The notes: generated by a model from the letters alone, not told the origin. A DNA stretch of 64,000 nt from Albifimbria verrucaria (GCA_020081605.1 JAHREC010000007.1:1054001-1118000), one strand, 5' to 3'. Shown: positions 11,501 through 25,376, numbered from the stretch's first letter. Numbers and translations are program-made.

Positions 11501-14380
11501 AGAGGCAGTTAATTCGCTACCGAGACACCGGGAGACGAGAGGCATGCTCCTTCGAGCGGAGCAGGGTTATGGCGGTGAAGCAGATACGACATGGCAAGTT
11601 GGCTGTTGGTTCGAGCACGAAACGTCCGGCCCGGTCAAGGCTTGGACTCCTTCCAACCAGGGCGAATGGCTGGCCCTGGGGCGCGCGCGGATCGGACGTG
11701 TAATCAGGATTCCGGAGGGGGACTGGCAATATCGGTGCCTACCCAGGTTGGATGGTTGTTAATATCGGCAATGGTGGCTTTTGCTTGAGGGCAAGGCACG
11801 TTTGTTTTTGTTTTCCCTGCCTGGCTGGTGGGTGGAGAGAAAGGGAGATTAGATGACCTTAGTCAGTCGTGGTTTCTTGAGCGCGACTGTGCTCTTTCCC
11901 GCCAAGGTAAGGTAAGGTAATCAATGAGATGGATGGGTGACGTTGTTGGGTTCGGCCGCCGCGAGAATGGAAGGAAGGAACGGGTATACTGACTGCCTGC
12001 TGTTGTCCATCCCCGCCAGCCTAGGTCACGGTACCTTGGGCCTTACCTCTGGGTGCTTATGCCAGCATCTGTACGGCGTACATCTTAGCATCTCTAGTAT
12101 CTCACGTTACCGTAGAGGTACCTTACTACTATACTACTAACCTAAAAGCTTCTACCGGTGCCTACTAGGTATACCGACCCTGGGTGCCCATCGCAGTACC
12201 CACTGTGAAGTGTCGTGAGGTGAGGTCGAGTGGGCTGGTGATACTTCGGCTTATCTTATCTTGGCCGTCCGTCTCCTTCGCCTCCTCCCAGTCCCAGCTG
12301 TCAACTCAACTCAAAAGCTGCATCCCCACATCTCGCCAGGAACAGGCACAGCACAAACGACGACCGCATAAGTTTGGCGCGACGACCCCGGTCCAGGCTC
12401 CTCCACCTTTGTCAAAAGTCTCCACGACCTATTCTGTTCGGACCCTCTCCATGGCGTGCAGTCGTCCAATCAGGTGCGCGGGTGCGATTCGACCCAGCTG
12501 AAAGAGGCGCGATGCAACCCGCAAACCAACTTGATTTGCGCCCCAAATCCCTTCCTTGCCTCGCGCGCCTTGTCTAGCTCCGTATCGCCCACGGCTTACT
12601 GACGCTCAGTTTGCGACCTTCTCCTCGTCGTCCAGGCCCGGACCACCGACCAAGCTGCCATGGTGCCGATGCCCGAGCTTCTGATCGTCAGCGCCATCCG
12701 TCCATCCTCATCTTTGCGCACATCGCTCGGGGCCTTCGGGCCCAGACTGCACGCACTTGAGCCGCAGCGTTCCATCTCGGTGGCACCCTGTCCCTGTCGC
12801 CTACCTCCAAACTAATTCCTGTCGCTCCGCCGTTGTCTGACGGTACCTTGGTAGCTCATCCATCGGGCCAGCGTACTTCGTCCTCTAACGGAGCATTCCT
12901 CTCAGGCTGGTCGGGCGCCCGTCTATCCTCCATTTCGCCATCGCCTTGGCCGGAATCCCCTGCAAACCCAAGGGTTGATTACGCGACTTTTGGGGCAGTG
13001 ACCTTCACGACCCTCTTTCGTCTAGCCTGTTCGCGAATGGCTAGCCAAGGACGTTCACCACCGGCAACGGAGTTGTCCCATGCAAAGACCCACCGTGCCG
13101 TGAGAGAAGCGATGGTAAACGCCGTCCTGTGTTGGTTCTGTCCTTTCCTGCCAGCCAAGGCACAGGACACCTTCAAGCCGAGGGATCTGCCACAAGGCTG
13201 GCTCGCCAAACCAATCATCTCCTTGCCTCCACCCCTGCCTATAAACAAGCTCGCGACAGGGGACATGCACCCCACTCCTCTTTCTTGGACCAGGAAACGT
13301 ATCGATAGGATTGGGGCTCACCTCAGCTCAGCTGAAATGTTCACCATTTGTCGCTTGTTGGGAGTCGCTTGGGTCACTAATACGCCAGCCTAACCCGCTA
13401 GAGCCCCATCCTGGGGAGCCAAGGCGCCGGCTCGATTCGTGTCCTCTAGACCGTCATGACCGAGATCATTCTTTTTCCTCAATGCGAGATCCTAAGCAGG
13501 CGCAAAACCCGCTTCGCAAATGACGACGCCGACCCCTCGCCCTGTCCGGACCAGGGTTTTCTCGTCTGGTCTTTTCCCATTCCCTTCAGGGCTGAAAACA
13601 GGGGTCCATTGCTATCGTATCGAGCGTCCTGGGCCCACGACCGTCGCAACCTACCTGCCGTATGGGCGGTATTGATTGCATATGCTGTCGTTTTTTCCCA
13701 GATGTCAGTCCTCACATGTGGGTTTTTAGGCCTGTCCCCTGGAAACTCTAGCCGTCCCGCATGCTCTCTGCAAGACCATCAAAGCTCGGCAGGGACATCG
13801 ACGTTCCCTGCTGACCACAAGCGCATGAATGCCGCACCGGTGCCCCATGCGAGGCTAAGAAATCACCAGCATTTGGTCTGACTGCATTCGCATCCGGCTT
13901 CGACGGCCTTGGCCCATCACCGTCTCCACCTCCATGTATCCTGCGTCTGTTCACACTTGGCTGTCCACCAGCAAGCCACCCACGATGTTCCTCTGCATCT
14001 ACCCACCGCGCTAGTACAACCTGGATCTAAGAGACGCTTCTCTGACTGATCTAGGTGATCTGGCTGTTGCCGCTCCCTGGCCGTAGTGTGTTGTATTATT
14101 ATTTTTCCTTTGTTTCCCTGCGTTTGCACACCCACACGCACACCCCTCTACCACTGTCCATGCTCGAGGTGATGAAATGTTGCTTCTACACTCCGGCTGC
14201 ACAAGTGTGTGGCTCGTGTAGCTGAAGCACAAGACAATCCCGGCTGAATTGGGTGGATTTAGGTGGTCCTTTGGCAGCTATCTCTTGTCCTCACCACCTT
14301 GCATCGCTGCACTCCCCATGTCGTGGCTCCCTAGCTTCTACTGTCTTTCATAACCAGACTCAACTTTCATGATCGTAGTG
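8580..14380. other. 5.8-kb region without a supportable gene
   Basis: It starts with the Mbp1 3' flank and continues as GC-balanced sequence. Frames of 60-190 codons occur on both strands but show no domain, no consistent reading direction and no intron pattern. Clusters of TAGGTA/GGTACC-type short words occur around 12,030-12,190, and an imperfect AGGTA repeat at 11,904-11,920. Much of 12,200-14,380 is pyrimidine-rich on the plus strand and may be promoter or leader for the gene at 14,972. Confidence 0.45.
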
Positions 14381-14382
14381 GC

Positions 14383-14389
14383 TATATAA
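14383..14389 (+). promoter_or_regulatory. TATA box (TATATAA) upstream of the membrane-protein gene
   Basis: TATATAA lies in a locally GC-balanced context (GCTATATAAGG), about 583 bases before ATG 14972, and is followed by pyrimidine-rich sequence. If used, it implies a leader of about 550 nt. Placement by sequence alone is tentative. Confidence 0.35.
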
Positions 14390-14971
14390 GGTCTTAAGTC
14401 CTGACTCGTCTGTCAGCCCTTGTTACACCGGTTTTCTCTTCGTCACAACTATCCGCCGTGATTTACACCTTCTCGCACAGTTGGTCGCATCGCCAGTCTG
14501 AGAGACACGCCCTCTTGATCGCCAGCCAGGTTCGATAGATTCCGATCTTCCTACATCAGTAAGACCCGAGCCTTCTCGCGAGGATCGTCCTTTGCGCCCA
14601 GAGCCTCCTTCTATCCCAAGCGCCAGTACGAGCTTTTGGCGCTTCACGCCGCAGACAATCTCGTTTTACGACTCTGACAACCGCTGACGCTTATCCCGCG
14701 GGCTGCCTGGCGACCAACCTCCGTCCAGCACCTGGTTTACCTTCCAATCTGGATACCCACCCCGACTTGGAGCCAGAAGACCTTGTCCGACCACCCCTCC
14801 GTGACGCCAGGGCCAGTTTTCTGTGGCCCCAGCCGCCTTACCGAATAGCGTAGGGCAGGCATAACCCCAGAAGTACCATCTGACTGCAGAAGTACAGTGA
14901 CTTCACCTCACTCACCCCTGGCCGAAAGGCGTAAACCTGGGTCTCTTGGGACTGATAGAATTGCACCAAAG

Positions 14972-15922
14972 ATGCCGTCAACCAATCGTCGAGGGGTGGT
15001 ACAACTAACACAGCCGGACACCACCTTGACCTCCGGCGACTACTTGAACAGCCTGCCTCCCTCATGGATCACTTTACGGACTGCTCTATCTCTGTTGATC
15101 ATTCTATTAGCCCTCATCATCTGCGCCAGGCGCATCTACTCATGGTTTACATCAACCACTACAGCTCGTATCAACCAGCGCATCAACTTTCGGGAAGAGC
15201 TCGACCAAGAGTCTGCTTATCCGTCCACCTGGCCCATGGATGAGAAACACATCCGCCCCAAGAGCGGCGTCAATGCTCCCAAAGGTCACCATGTGAGCTT
15301 TGCAGAAGAGGAACCTGCATCAAAAAGGGTTCTCGCTATTGAGCCCATGTGGAAGAATCGTGATGATCCTCTTCCGAGGCCACTCATGAGCAGGCCGCCT
15401 CCCGCGCCCCTGTTGACTCCTCCAGAGCTCAGCAGCGCCGTCTTCACCTTTGATGATAGACCACGCAGCACAGAGAGCTTCATACATCAACCTAACCCAG
15501 ACTACTCGTCTTCGTCTACCACAACATCCGCCTCGCAATCCAGCTCCGCATCACCGCCTACTCCACGAAGAAGATCATACAACAAGACTCTTCCCATTGG
15601 AATTCCTGTACCGCTATCGACCTCAACACTTGACTCTGATCCTGCCGATTTGACCTTCTCGCCCAGCTCATATCCACCTACCAGTCCCGTGCTGCCGCCA
15701 GCTCCTCCTGGCTTCTTCGGTGCCGATGAGGATGGAACCAAGGCCATGCGTGAGATTGATGTTCGAGGAGAAATCATTTCGGTTGTCGACGGCGATGGCG
15801 CGGGTTGGACTCGACACACACGAGTTTATGGTGGCGGAGTCTGCCTTGCCTGCGCAGCATCGGGCGGCAACCACGGTGGGGGCTTCTATGGCGCCACCGT
15901 TCGGCCTGAAGAGATGCGATAG
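14972..15922 (+). CDS. Conserved fungal single-pass membrane protein, function unknown
   Basis: An uninterrupted 316-residue frame from ATG 14972 (context CAAAGATGCC). Visible features are a hydrophobic segment at about residues 34-51 (LRTALSLLIILLALIICA), followed by a basic RR pair, which suggests a short N-terminal head and a long cytosolic tail. The middle is rich in Ser, Pro and Thr (about residues 180-250) and probably disordered. The last 40 residues are Gly- and Cys-containing with RHTRVYGGGVCLAC and end in PEEMR; I believe this C-terminal motif is shared by many ascomycete proteins of unknown role, but I cannot confirm it here. No signal peptide or enzyme motif is seen. Unlike most genes in the window it has no frame break. 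An upstream in-frame start at 14,897 is possible but less likely. Confidence 0.75.
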   Translation: MPSTNRRGVVQLTQPDTTLTSGDYLNSLPPSWITLRTALSLLIILLALIICARRIYSWFTSTTTARINQRINFREELDQESAYPSTWPMDEKHIRPKSGVNAPKGHHVSFAEEEPASKRVLAIEPMWKNRDDPLPRPLMSRPPPAPLLTPPELSSAVFTFDDRPRSTESFIHQPNPDYSSSSTTTSASQSSSASPPTPRRRSYNKTLPIGIPVPLSTSTLDSDPADLTFSPSSYPPTSPVLPPAPPGFFGADEDGTKAMREIDVRGEIISVVDGDGAGWTRHTRVYGGGVCLACAASGGNHGGGFYGATVRPEEMR

Positions 15923-18900
15923 ACTGAGAAAAGATTATGAGAAGATGTCGAAAATCGAATCGTCATCCTGGGCCGCATTGCGCTGGTCAAGGTGGCTTGT
16001 ACGACAGTGGCTGTTACCGGTATCTCTTGAAAGAAGGTGAAATATGAGAGCTCATTGGAGAAAATCAGGGCTCACGTTTCAGCATGTCACATTTTACACC
16101 GTTTTTCTTTTTGTTTTTGTGTCTTATACTTTTGTTACTGTTCGATGTTACTTTTTGCTTCCCTACCTTGCACATATACCATGGAAATGTATTTCAGGTT
16201 ACTTGGCGACGGAGGGGGAGGAGGCCAGTGGAGAGTCTAGGTGCATTGCACCATGACAATGTGGCCGGGTTGTTAATCTGCGTATACTACGTGTTGTTTA
16301 CGATTTATGACGAGATGATTGTTTCTTCGCTCTGCAACTTTCATAAAGACTACATACAGTGTTGGGACCCCTTGAGTGTATTGTGCTTGTTTTGCATTGT
16401 GATGCGGATGTTAAAATAGCAAGTCTCAGCCATGGAGTTACAGCTAGAATTGGAAATCAAGGATGTCTTGGTGTGTTACAACGCCAGGACGGGTTGACCT
16501 ACTCACCCCGGCCACGAATGACTGTCACATTACGTTGGCGCGCGCAACCAACCTCCAACTACGCCTTTACGGTACACTAGGCATTATTGATACCTACCTA
16601 CTATGAGCCCTTGACCATTTGGCGTTTCTGACATCATACGGTTTCATGGGGCCACAAGCTGGGGATGCCCAATTCGGAGTATGAACCCCTAGTTTCATAT
16701 TCGCAATTTACAGAGTACCCCTCCCGGGTCTACAGTTGTCCTAGCCAAGATACTTATCCTACGAATATGTTATCTTGGGCAGGAGGGGGAGAGATGGAGC
16801 AAGCTTCAGCTCAGCCACTTTCGGTGATGACACTTGGGGCGGGCCAAAGCTAAGCTGAAGTGCGCCATGGCCCTTCTGATAGGGTTGCGCATTTGCTTCT
16901 TTGCACATTGGGCGCGCGTGGCCATCGCCACTCAGACCTTCTCGAAGCTCGAGAGAAGTTCGCATTCGTTCGTGTTGGCCGCGACTTGCAAAACAGCTGA
17001 CAGGATTTTGATTCAGAGGATTGTGGTGGTTCAATCCAGCGATCCGTTGCCAACGCCCTGTCAGCGAGGTGGGGAGGGCGTGAAGCTTGGTTATGGGCAC
17101 GGAGCACTCGACTGAAGTCCCCTGCAACTGGGTATTTATTCCCGTGCTTCAATGTCTTAGATCCGGTTCCCGCGGACTATCAATTGGGCGCTTCTTTGCA
17201 TTGTGCGTTGGTTGTTTCGACTTAGCATGCCGACGATATATTGTCAATTCTTGGGTGCGGGCATGTGTTGGCTCAACGCCTCATCGGCGACCTATCGACA
17301 CGAATTACCTAGACGGGGCATTTCCTCCCCGAGGCTGACACGACACCCCTTTCCCACAAGCCGCCCACAGAAGCAGGGCCCTCGGGGCCAGTTCATGGAT
17401 CAGAATGGGCAATTAGTGTCCACTCAAGGCGCGCGCTTTGGAAAGCCCCTCCCCCTTCTCCATCCCGCGGCAACTTAGGAGGCGCCAGCCGGGAACCTAT
17501 CTTCACCGCCGGTGCCCGAAAGACAATGAGTAAGATCACAAGGCCCGGTGGGGTGCGGGGCCACGCTAGGGAGACATAGAATTCGGAGGATGCACTATTG
17601 AGGTGCTCTTGACGACGGAGACGAGAGCATGGGCTGCCAGTAGGGTTCCCTCTGGCTTCACCTCGAGATGGCGTGGTATGGGCGTTCGGGGACAATGGCC
17701 ATGTTAGCGCGCATTTTTGCTGTTTAGTGTTCTGACGTGAGCATACGACCGACGAAGGAGGAAGCAGGCAGCGAGTCAACGGCTCACCTCGAGATTGAGC
17801 GTTTTTATCACTCCGGTCCTGCTCTGGCCATTGGCGCTTAAGCCTTGCGTATATGCGGCTCCTTGGAGGTTGAATGGCAACCTGCAATGTAATGGTGGAA
17901 GCCTACTGCGATGTCAAAAGGCTGTATATTTATAGATACCCCGTACTTGAAACGATGCGGGAAGATAGGTAGCATCAGTGGGGTCGTTGGATAGCCATTC
18001 TCACGAGCCGCTAGCTGTTGGTCGCCGCAGCAGATGTGAGGTAGGTAGGGCAAATGAGGGAACGGGTTTTGTCCCTGTGAGTAAGACGGAACCTCTCTTA
18101 CACATGACATCTGGGGAGTGTGCGATCCCGCTAATCCCCGCAGGCTAGGTAAAGGAGATGAGCCAGTTTCCTACACACACACATGCAAGTGAGCAGACGA
18201 ACAACAGCCGACGAGGTGTGACAAGACCGCAACGGCCTGACGCCCAGTAAGGAGTCTAGGACGTTAGACGATCGCCTCGGGTTCCGGGGCGGGTCGCACA
18301 AGAGACCAGCGCCAGGGTCAGATGTATTGCCCCTTTGGGGCATGATATTAATCGACCGTCACCCCAGAGGGTGAGCTGTGCGTGTTGCTGCTCCCTGGAG
18401 AGCCAAAGTCCGAGGGTTGGACGAAAAGAGAAATGGCCGAGGGTTGGAGCTGAACAACCTATGGGAGCGTCATTGGTCGCCTTGCAGGGTTGACAAGTCC
18501 GTTGTCCCGTACGAAGCACGGCCGAGACAGCAACGATGTCATGATGCCGTTTCGCATGTGTCACGTCCCGGTTCTGATATCAGGCTCAGGCGCGAATGCA
18601 GATGTGCTTAGGACGGGACAGCCCTCGCGTGCCGTGTACGGCAACGAGGCTGAGCATGGGGAGCAGTGGGGGTATCAGCAACCTGCTTGACGACACAGGC
18701 GGGCGTGGATGCGATGACCTTGTTTCTGACAAGAGGCATAGGTGGGCAATGGATCTCGCGTGGCTACTTGACGGGTCCTGTTTAAGAGATCTTGGCTCTG
18801 TTTGACAAGAGTACTAAATCGAGGGCAGCCGTAAGAACCACGACTTGCAACGGTATGTCTTGCAGCATGGTAGTTCTCCACCTGTATTCCTCACAATAAG

Positions 18901-20159
18901 ACGTGGCCTCTTCAATGACAGCATTCTGTCGCATGAAATGTCCATTTACAGAATACTCCGGTAATTGATCTCTCTCGCTGTCAGATGAAGCATACTGCCC
19001 CCATAAGACACGGTGAGCTTATCCCCGCCCTACTGTATCTCCGACCCCGTAGTCTCTCAAAGGAGAAAATACTTCGCACCGAACCGACGGCGAAAATTTG
19101 CATGACGTTAAGGCCGCCCCGGAGGAGGCATGGCCTGACTTTTGACAAGGCAGTCTAGCCGAGACCTTGGCAGCTAGAGAGTCACCTACTCGAAATGGAC
19201 AATGATATGCCCTACGTGATAAGTCCGGCAGCGCCTTCCGGCCTACGCATGCCTGTTTCGTATGCGGGCTGCTGCCGGCGCGGCCAGGGAGCGGGCCTAT
19301 TTGTCCGATAGACGAGGTGGTGCGAGCGTGCCTCATGCGTCAGCCCTACGCGGTTGGAAGTGTACTTAACGTCAGTTCGGTGACGGGGCCAGCAGGTGTT
19401 GAAGGCATGGGTGCCACGGACGTATGCAGCTCGGCAGGATCGCTGCCAACGGTCTTGTCGGAAGGTCACGCCGAGGCGACCTATGCGTGCTCTGTAATTC
19501 AGCAGCCCGCACGGAACTCCATGACGCCAACTATTAGAAAGCAACGCTGTCGCAGGCAGCAGGTATGACATAGCCCTCTTCCCGTCAGCTTTGAAAGGAA
19601 TCAAGGCCATGGCGGTGTCCTTCAGGACCCCTTGACGGGGTTTGTGTCAAGACGAGCCGGGGGCCATCGGCGGCTCCGGGGCGACGGAGCGCCCGCCCCG
19701 GGCCTCGGTTCACGTCCGAGAACCCACATACCGCGCGGAATGGCAAGCGGCACATCCCTCTGCCATGCATGACGAACCCACGATGAAAAGCATCGAGCCG
19801 TTTTACACAGCCTCAGAGCCAGGCAGGTACCGGTACAACAAGCACACCAGCCTTTGTAGACTTACAACGCGCCGAACGTGGACTCGCGTGCGAAGACTGC
19901 GCCTGGCCCACATGGCGGCCTCTCGTTTTGCTCTGGGCCCAGGACGAGCGACAATTCGCGCTCGGGCAACGGCAGACAGTTTGTATAGCCACCGACGGAC
20001 GCGTGTGCAGGCCATGGCTCCACAGAATCGGTCAGGCAAGGCGTTTTTGTGCTGGGCAAATTGGACGAGTGCAACGCGATCGCAGTGGAGCAGGATTTCA
20101 CTCGAGGTGTGTGTGTATAGACCAGTATCGATAGCGGAACTCAGGGAGATGTCAATTTG

Positions 20160-22350
20160 GTCAAAATAAATGAGGAGTATAAACGCAACGTTGCTTTGGG
20201 GATGTTGTAAGTGGTATAGGGTAAGGCGTTTTGAAGCAAATGAGAAGCAAATCTAGATCTTGCAGCCATACTGGCAAGAGATAGGCACAAGCAAGGACGT
20301 ATTGACTTAGTTGGATATTGTTCTAATTTCTTCGGTTCAGTAGTGAATGGGTGAAAGTAATCGCTTCTAGCACCACAACTCGCCTTGTATTTCTTACCGC
20401 ATCCACCACTTCATTCTCAGTCAACTTGGATTAAACAACCCGTTAACCATGACCTTTCAAATATATGAAAAACAAAATCTTGATGGTCCAATATTTCTCA
20501 GGGCAGTTGATATAGACGTACAATCTGAAACTTCCTGAGACACTCATGAAGTGAGCACTTTGTAGCAAGCATTGATGGCTTAACGTTTGATGATAGGTGT
20601 TCCTGAGAGAAGAACAGAGAGTGGCATATTGTCTCAGTTGACAAGAGAACCACAGATCATGAAGAGGTCTCAGTCGAGACAGTTTGCCAATCAGACTCAA
20701 GGTGTTTATAAAGAATAACGACCGATGACGGTAACCTGACGTAGCTGGCAGTTCCTGACAACCGAGTAATTAATGATACAATTACTTCCAAAAAGTTTAA
20801 CTATAGGACACGAAACTAGATTTATTAACTTGAAGGGGTTACTTAGCCACTCTGTGGTGAAATTTTCGTAACATGAATTGGCTCAAAGCCGCATGTATAC
20901 GATTAGCCAGATACCAAGGTGAATGTTCAACAATTTACATGCTTGGTTACTTAGACGCAGGTCACATATGGGTGGATAACATTTCCAAATTATTGGAAAC
21001 CCAAGGACAGTTGTTACACAGCCTTTTTAGAACGGTATCGACGATATTTAAGTGAAGAGTGTGTGTCCATCTACAGATTTGCCCACTATACTACATATTC
21101 CCACGCAACGTAACGCTTTAACTCACAATTCGTCTTGTTTCATTTGATAGTTCGGGTAATGCCATGCAACACCAGATAGCCGACAGCTTTTTATTCGGTT
21201 CAAATTGCTAGCTGCCTTTGTCTATGTTCCGCTGGATTACTTCTCAGAGCTAAATGTAATGATACATAAGACTTGAAAGCAGCATAAGGTATAAGACCTC
21301 CTAGTAAAGAACTCCTGTGTTGACTCTAGTAGGAGACGATACAACCAAATTCTCTCGGTCAAGTTCTCTTCAACATTATCCGTTGAAAGTGGTCATTTAC
21401 CATTTTCAAGAGACATGCGGCTTTACGCAGAAGCATTCACACGAGCACGCTTATACAAACCCACTTTCGAGTACAACATGGTTCCATCTCAATAGATGAT
21501 CTACAACCTTGGCATGATAGTCTCAACGAAGATATTGTCGAACAGCGAAGTCTTGAGGTCTCAGCGTGGATGAGATGGGCTACCCTAGAGCCAATACAAT
21601 GTCGGCCTACACATCAGATAGATCACTTCACACAATCGTGGCTATGTTATCTTCCGTGCTTCTAGTTAACGATATGAATTATCCCCGAGGAAACTTGCGT
21701 GCATGATTTGTCGCTCTCTTCGTGTCTGTGCTCAAAACCAACAGGAGTTCTTACCTGGTATGTGGGAGCTCAGTCTGCAGCGAAGCTTCAAGACCGTATC
21801 CCTTAGCATAACGATCGATTGAACATACTGAGTAAATAACTCTCTAACAGAACATTCAAATGAAAATATGGTACGGGCGATGCAAATGCGCCTAGCATCA
21901 TATAGTTCTGCTTCGTAGCTACTCAGATATCACCACGACCACCGATCGCAGTGTTGGAACCATGACAAACCCTCAACAACCGCTTTGCAATGAGCAAGAA
22001 AGTGATTGCAATCACTGCAAGAAAGATACGCGCCTGTGCTTAATTAAAAGAGTAATGGCATATGAACCACGCCAGTTAGGGGTGGTTGAGATATTCGACA
22101 TGGTCCGGGTTCTATTCAGCGAAAACATGCGAAGAGGATGAGGTATCATCATCAGACTTATTGTTACGCAGAATACATCCGACATGGTAAGGTCTACACT
22201 TAATCAAGCAATTGCTTTATGGAGGCCAAGGAACGAGCAGCAGTCTCGCCGGCTGCTTGTAGATGCTAGTGGAGCTTACACAAAGTATGCCCCAGTACAG
22301 CTAGGCCTTTCTTTGTACATTTCTGTTGCAGACACATGGCAAAAAGACAA
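20160..22350. repeat. AT-rich island, possibly a decayed repeat
   Basis: Sampled 60-base lines inside are about 30-45% GC (for example around 20,761-20,880), against well above 50% on both sides. It has no long frames and many stops on both strands. In fungi such islands are often old transposons mutated by RIP, but I found no terminal repeats, target-site duplication or transposase remnant, so the origin is inference. Confidence 0.3.
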
Positions 22351-24115
22351 TGCGAATAGTCCAGTGGAACAGGGCGTTTCTCAAACAACCTCATAACAGC
22401 TCAGAATCGCATAGAAACAGCACAGGGCAGATGTTCCATCAAGGAGACTGCGGAAGTAAACCTACGACAGGCGAATCTGTTGACACGCAAGCAGCATGCC
22501 TCAAACAGGATATTTTCAGATACACTTGGTCAGAAACAAACGTCAAGCTCCAGCGCGTCACACAAGGCCTCGGTTAAGCTTGGACGACACGCGCTGTTTC
22601 GGAAAGCTCTGCTACGACGGCTTTTCCCGTGCAGTCACAGGTTTAGGCTCGTTTCGCCTTGTACGCAACGACCAAACAGCACACGAACGAACAGATGTTC
22701 GGGTTCTAGAAAAGGGATGGCAGAAACGGGTAGCTCGCAACAGCTGCCAAAGGGTGCTAGCGTCGTGGCAAGACTAGGTGAAGTGCATGAACGGTTGCTG
22801 TTTGACGCGGTAATGGTGCCAAACTTCGTGTCCGATAGCTGGCGGCAAGCCTCGCTTAGATTGGCAAGAAGGTTTCTGGATCAAGGGGACTGCTGAGACA
22901 CTAGTACCGAGCGCACGGATCGGCTGCTGTGGAGGATGCGCGCTTCAAGGAGAGGAGAATCCTATCCTCAAAGACACGGAATGGATTGGATCCCGTAGCA
23001 ACGGTTGTCGCTGCACGGCCAGCCGGACGCACGTATCAGGTTGACTGAGCTGGCTGATCTGTGATGATGCATGCTCTGCATGTGTGGCGCCTAGCGAGTA
23101 GCGCGGCAAGCTGTTGTGGACAGAAGCAATCTGGCGAGGATGAGCTGCATCCTCTTGTGCGTCTTGGACGCTGGTTCGACGCAACGTCAGCGATGAACCC
23201 CAAGATGAGAGGCATCAAATATTGATTTTGCTGAGCAATCAGTGGTGGAGGCCGGCAACGAACCGTTTGCCACGTCCGGCCCCCACATGGATATCGGCAT
23301 GGCGGCCGAGGCTTGGTACACGATTGGCTCAGAACGCGCTGGATGATGAGTGTAAGCGCCGAGTGATAGGCGTGCATGCGTGCACATGTAGGCAAGGCAT
23401 GCCAAGGCAAGGGTTAAGCCACAGGAGCCGGGAGCGCAGAGCGCGTTAGGCACCGAGTCACTGTCAGCAATCGTCATTTCTCCTCACGAGGCGCCATCCG
23501 CAGAGGACATTGCAGCGATAGCAGAATACGGGATTGGCCAGGGCTAGGCAGGTCCGATAGCTTGATTGTGGCCAGGGCGAATCGACACGAGGGGAGCAGA
23601 GCAGAGGGACCCCGTCGACGCGTCTCCATCTTCACGTGCCGTTCAAGGAGATGGGTTGAATCGAGCTGTGGACCAATAGACCCGCATTGGGCATGTCTCT
23701 GGCTTGCAGACAACCGCCATGGGAAATGAGGGAAAAATGCAGTGCAGTGGTGTACTCTAGCGCATCACGCACATCGTAAAGCGCAATATTGGACATGCAA
23801 TAAAGGCCACGTCCGCATAGGCAGACCAGCCAGTGAGGGAGGGAGTCGAGTCGTGACCGAGCCGCGGCGGAATTGACTTGATCACTCGCTCGCTCATTTG
23901 CTGATGCTAAATGGCTAAACGAGAAGGGAATGCGAGCCTCGAGTTGATGCTGTTACACACATTGCCAATCACACGGACAATGCCGAGAGGAAAGTAGGGC
24001 AGGGCCCGCGGGACATGTTTGGACGGCCATGGCACTCGGAAGCTTGTCCCAAAGGAGAGCGGTGCGAATATCTAGAGAAAGGTGCGCGCATGCGGAGTTG
24101 GCTCTAGGCAAGCAG

Positions 24116-24140
24116 CGAGCGAGCCAGCCAGCCAGCCAGG
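24116..24140. repeat. Tandem AGCC repeat
   Basis: About five copies of the tetranucleotide AGCC/GCCA in a row in intergenic sequence; a simple microsatellite. Confidence 0.7.
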
Positions 24141-24848
24141 GGTTGACGGACGGACCAGGAGGAAGAAGGGGCCGGCTTCGAGGCAGGGTTTGCGACCCAT
24201 GTCCAATTGTGTCACAGACAGGTGGATTTGGTGGAAATCTGAAGGCAAGTGGCATGTGGGCCTGCCTGTTCAAGAGCTTCCCTGACGAAAGCAGATGAAG
24301 AGAACATGGGGGCAGAAATAGCTGAAACAAGAGCACCGTGGGAAGGGTCGGTCAGATGTTAGCCTGTGGTGCGATGCATGGGTGCGCGGCTCCTAGGCCG
24401 TGCCGTCGAGGAGATGCGGTGCGGGACGTGTCGGTACGATGTGATGCGAGCAACGGGCGTGAGTAAGTTTGAGGCAGATCTCGCATGTGCAGCGGTTTGG
24501 TGTAAGCGAGGAGGAGCAGGGCATGACAGATCTGCCAGTTGATGGAGGATATCAACGAGTGGCCCAGCCCAAGGCAAAGGCAAGGTAAGGCTGAGGCTTG
24601 AAGTGGACCGAGATAATTCTGGAAAGAATCAAATATGGAATGCTCAGAATGGGTAGGGAGGACAGAAGGAAATGAAGGATTTCTGGATCGTGCACGCCGC
24701 CTGATAAGAGCAACGAGTCGAGGCGAGCTGGGGGAATGGAGAATGGGGAATGGAAATGAAATTATCGCGAAAGCTGATACGAAAGCAGACGACGGACAGG
24801 CAGTTGGAGAAAGCTACCTAGGTACCTGCTGTAGTGTGTACGGATGGA

Positions 24849-24877
24849 CACTGTGCAGAACTGTGCAGCACTGTGCG
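24849..24877. repeat. Three tandem copies of a 9-bp unit ACTGTGCAG
   Basis: The words CTGTGCAGA, ACTGTGCAGC and ACTGTGCGC follow each other directly. It is a short imperfect tandem repeat in intergenic DNA. Confidence 0.6.
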
Positions 24878-25360
24878 CTCCAGACGGCATGTTGCTAAAT
24901 TTGGAGCTCGGCCTATTCCGGATTGGGTAGCGTGTCTTGTCTGCAAGGAGGCCACAGTTCATCTGGTTGGTACCTTGTCCCTCTCTGTCCGTCTGCCCTG
25001 AAGGATTCACAATGCTGCATGCACCACCCATCATCCATCCACCAGAGGAAAAAAATAACACGAGAGTTCTGACCCCTTCATTCGGGTGACTCCTGGCAAG
25101 TGAATGGAAAGGCTGATCATGACTCAAAGAGCCCAACACTGCCTCCCTCTGTGCGCGCAGGACCCCAAGACTGACTGCGCGGCGCATGAACATGGCATTC
25201 TATCGAGCTGGAGCACTTCATGGGTGCTATACCAAAAAGAAAGAAAAGGTGCAAAACGGTTCGCAGATCATTTGGGCCTTCAATGCCCATGGGCAATGTA
25301 TCTCCAACAAGGGGCCCTCTAGAAAAAGCTCCGACACACAAGGGCAGGGCAGGGCCAGCA

Positions 25361-25376
25361 GAGAGAGAGAGAGAGG
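25361..25376. repeat. GA dinucleotide repeat
   Basis: An (GA)n run of about seven to eight units in intergenic sequence. Confidence 0.7.

Noticed and set aside
12833..13393. 186-codon plus-strand frame
   Set aside because: No domain or conserved pattern, and overlapping frames on the minus strand; the region is pyrimidine-biased, which lengthens chance frames.
17020..17045. B-box-like GGTTCAATCC suggesting a tRNA
   Set aside because: No matching T-stem, acceptor stem or anticodon arm could be formed around it.
19642..20169. 175-codon plus-strand frame in the gene desert
   Set aside because: Arg/Thr/Ser-rich without motifs; opposite-strand frames of similar quality overlap it.
22480..22896. 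138-codon plus-strand frame at the end of the AT-rich island
   Set aside because: Low-information sequence with no recognisable domain and no intron context.
23620..23625. Further ACGCGT site in the gene desert as an MBF target
   Set aside because: No gene lies nearby to be regulated; it is expected by chance at this density.
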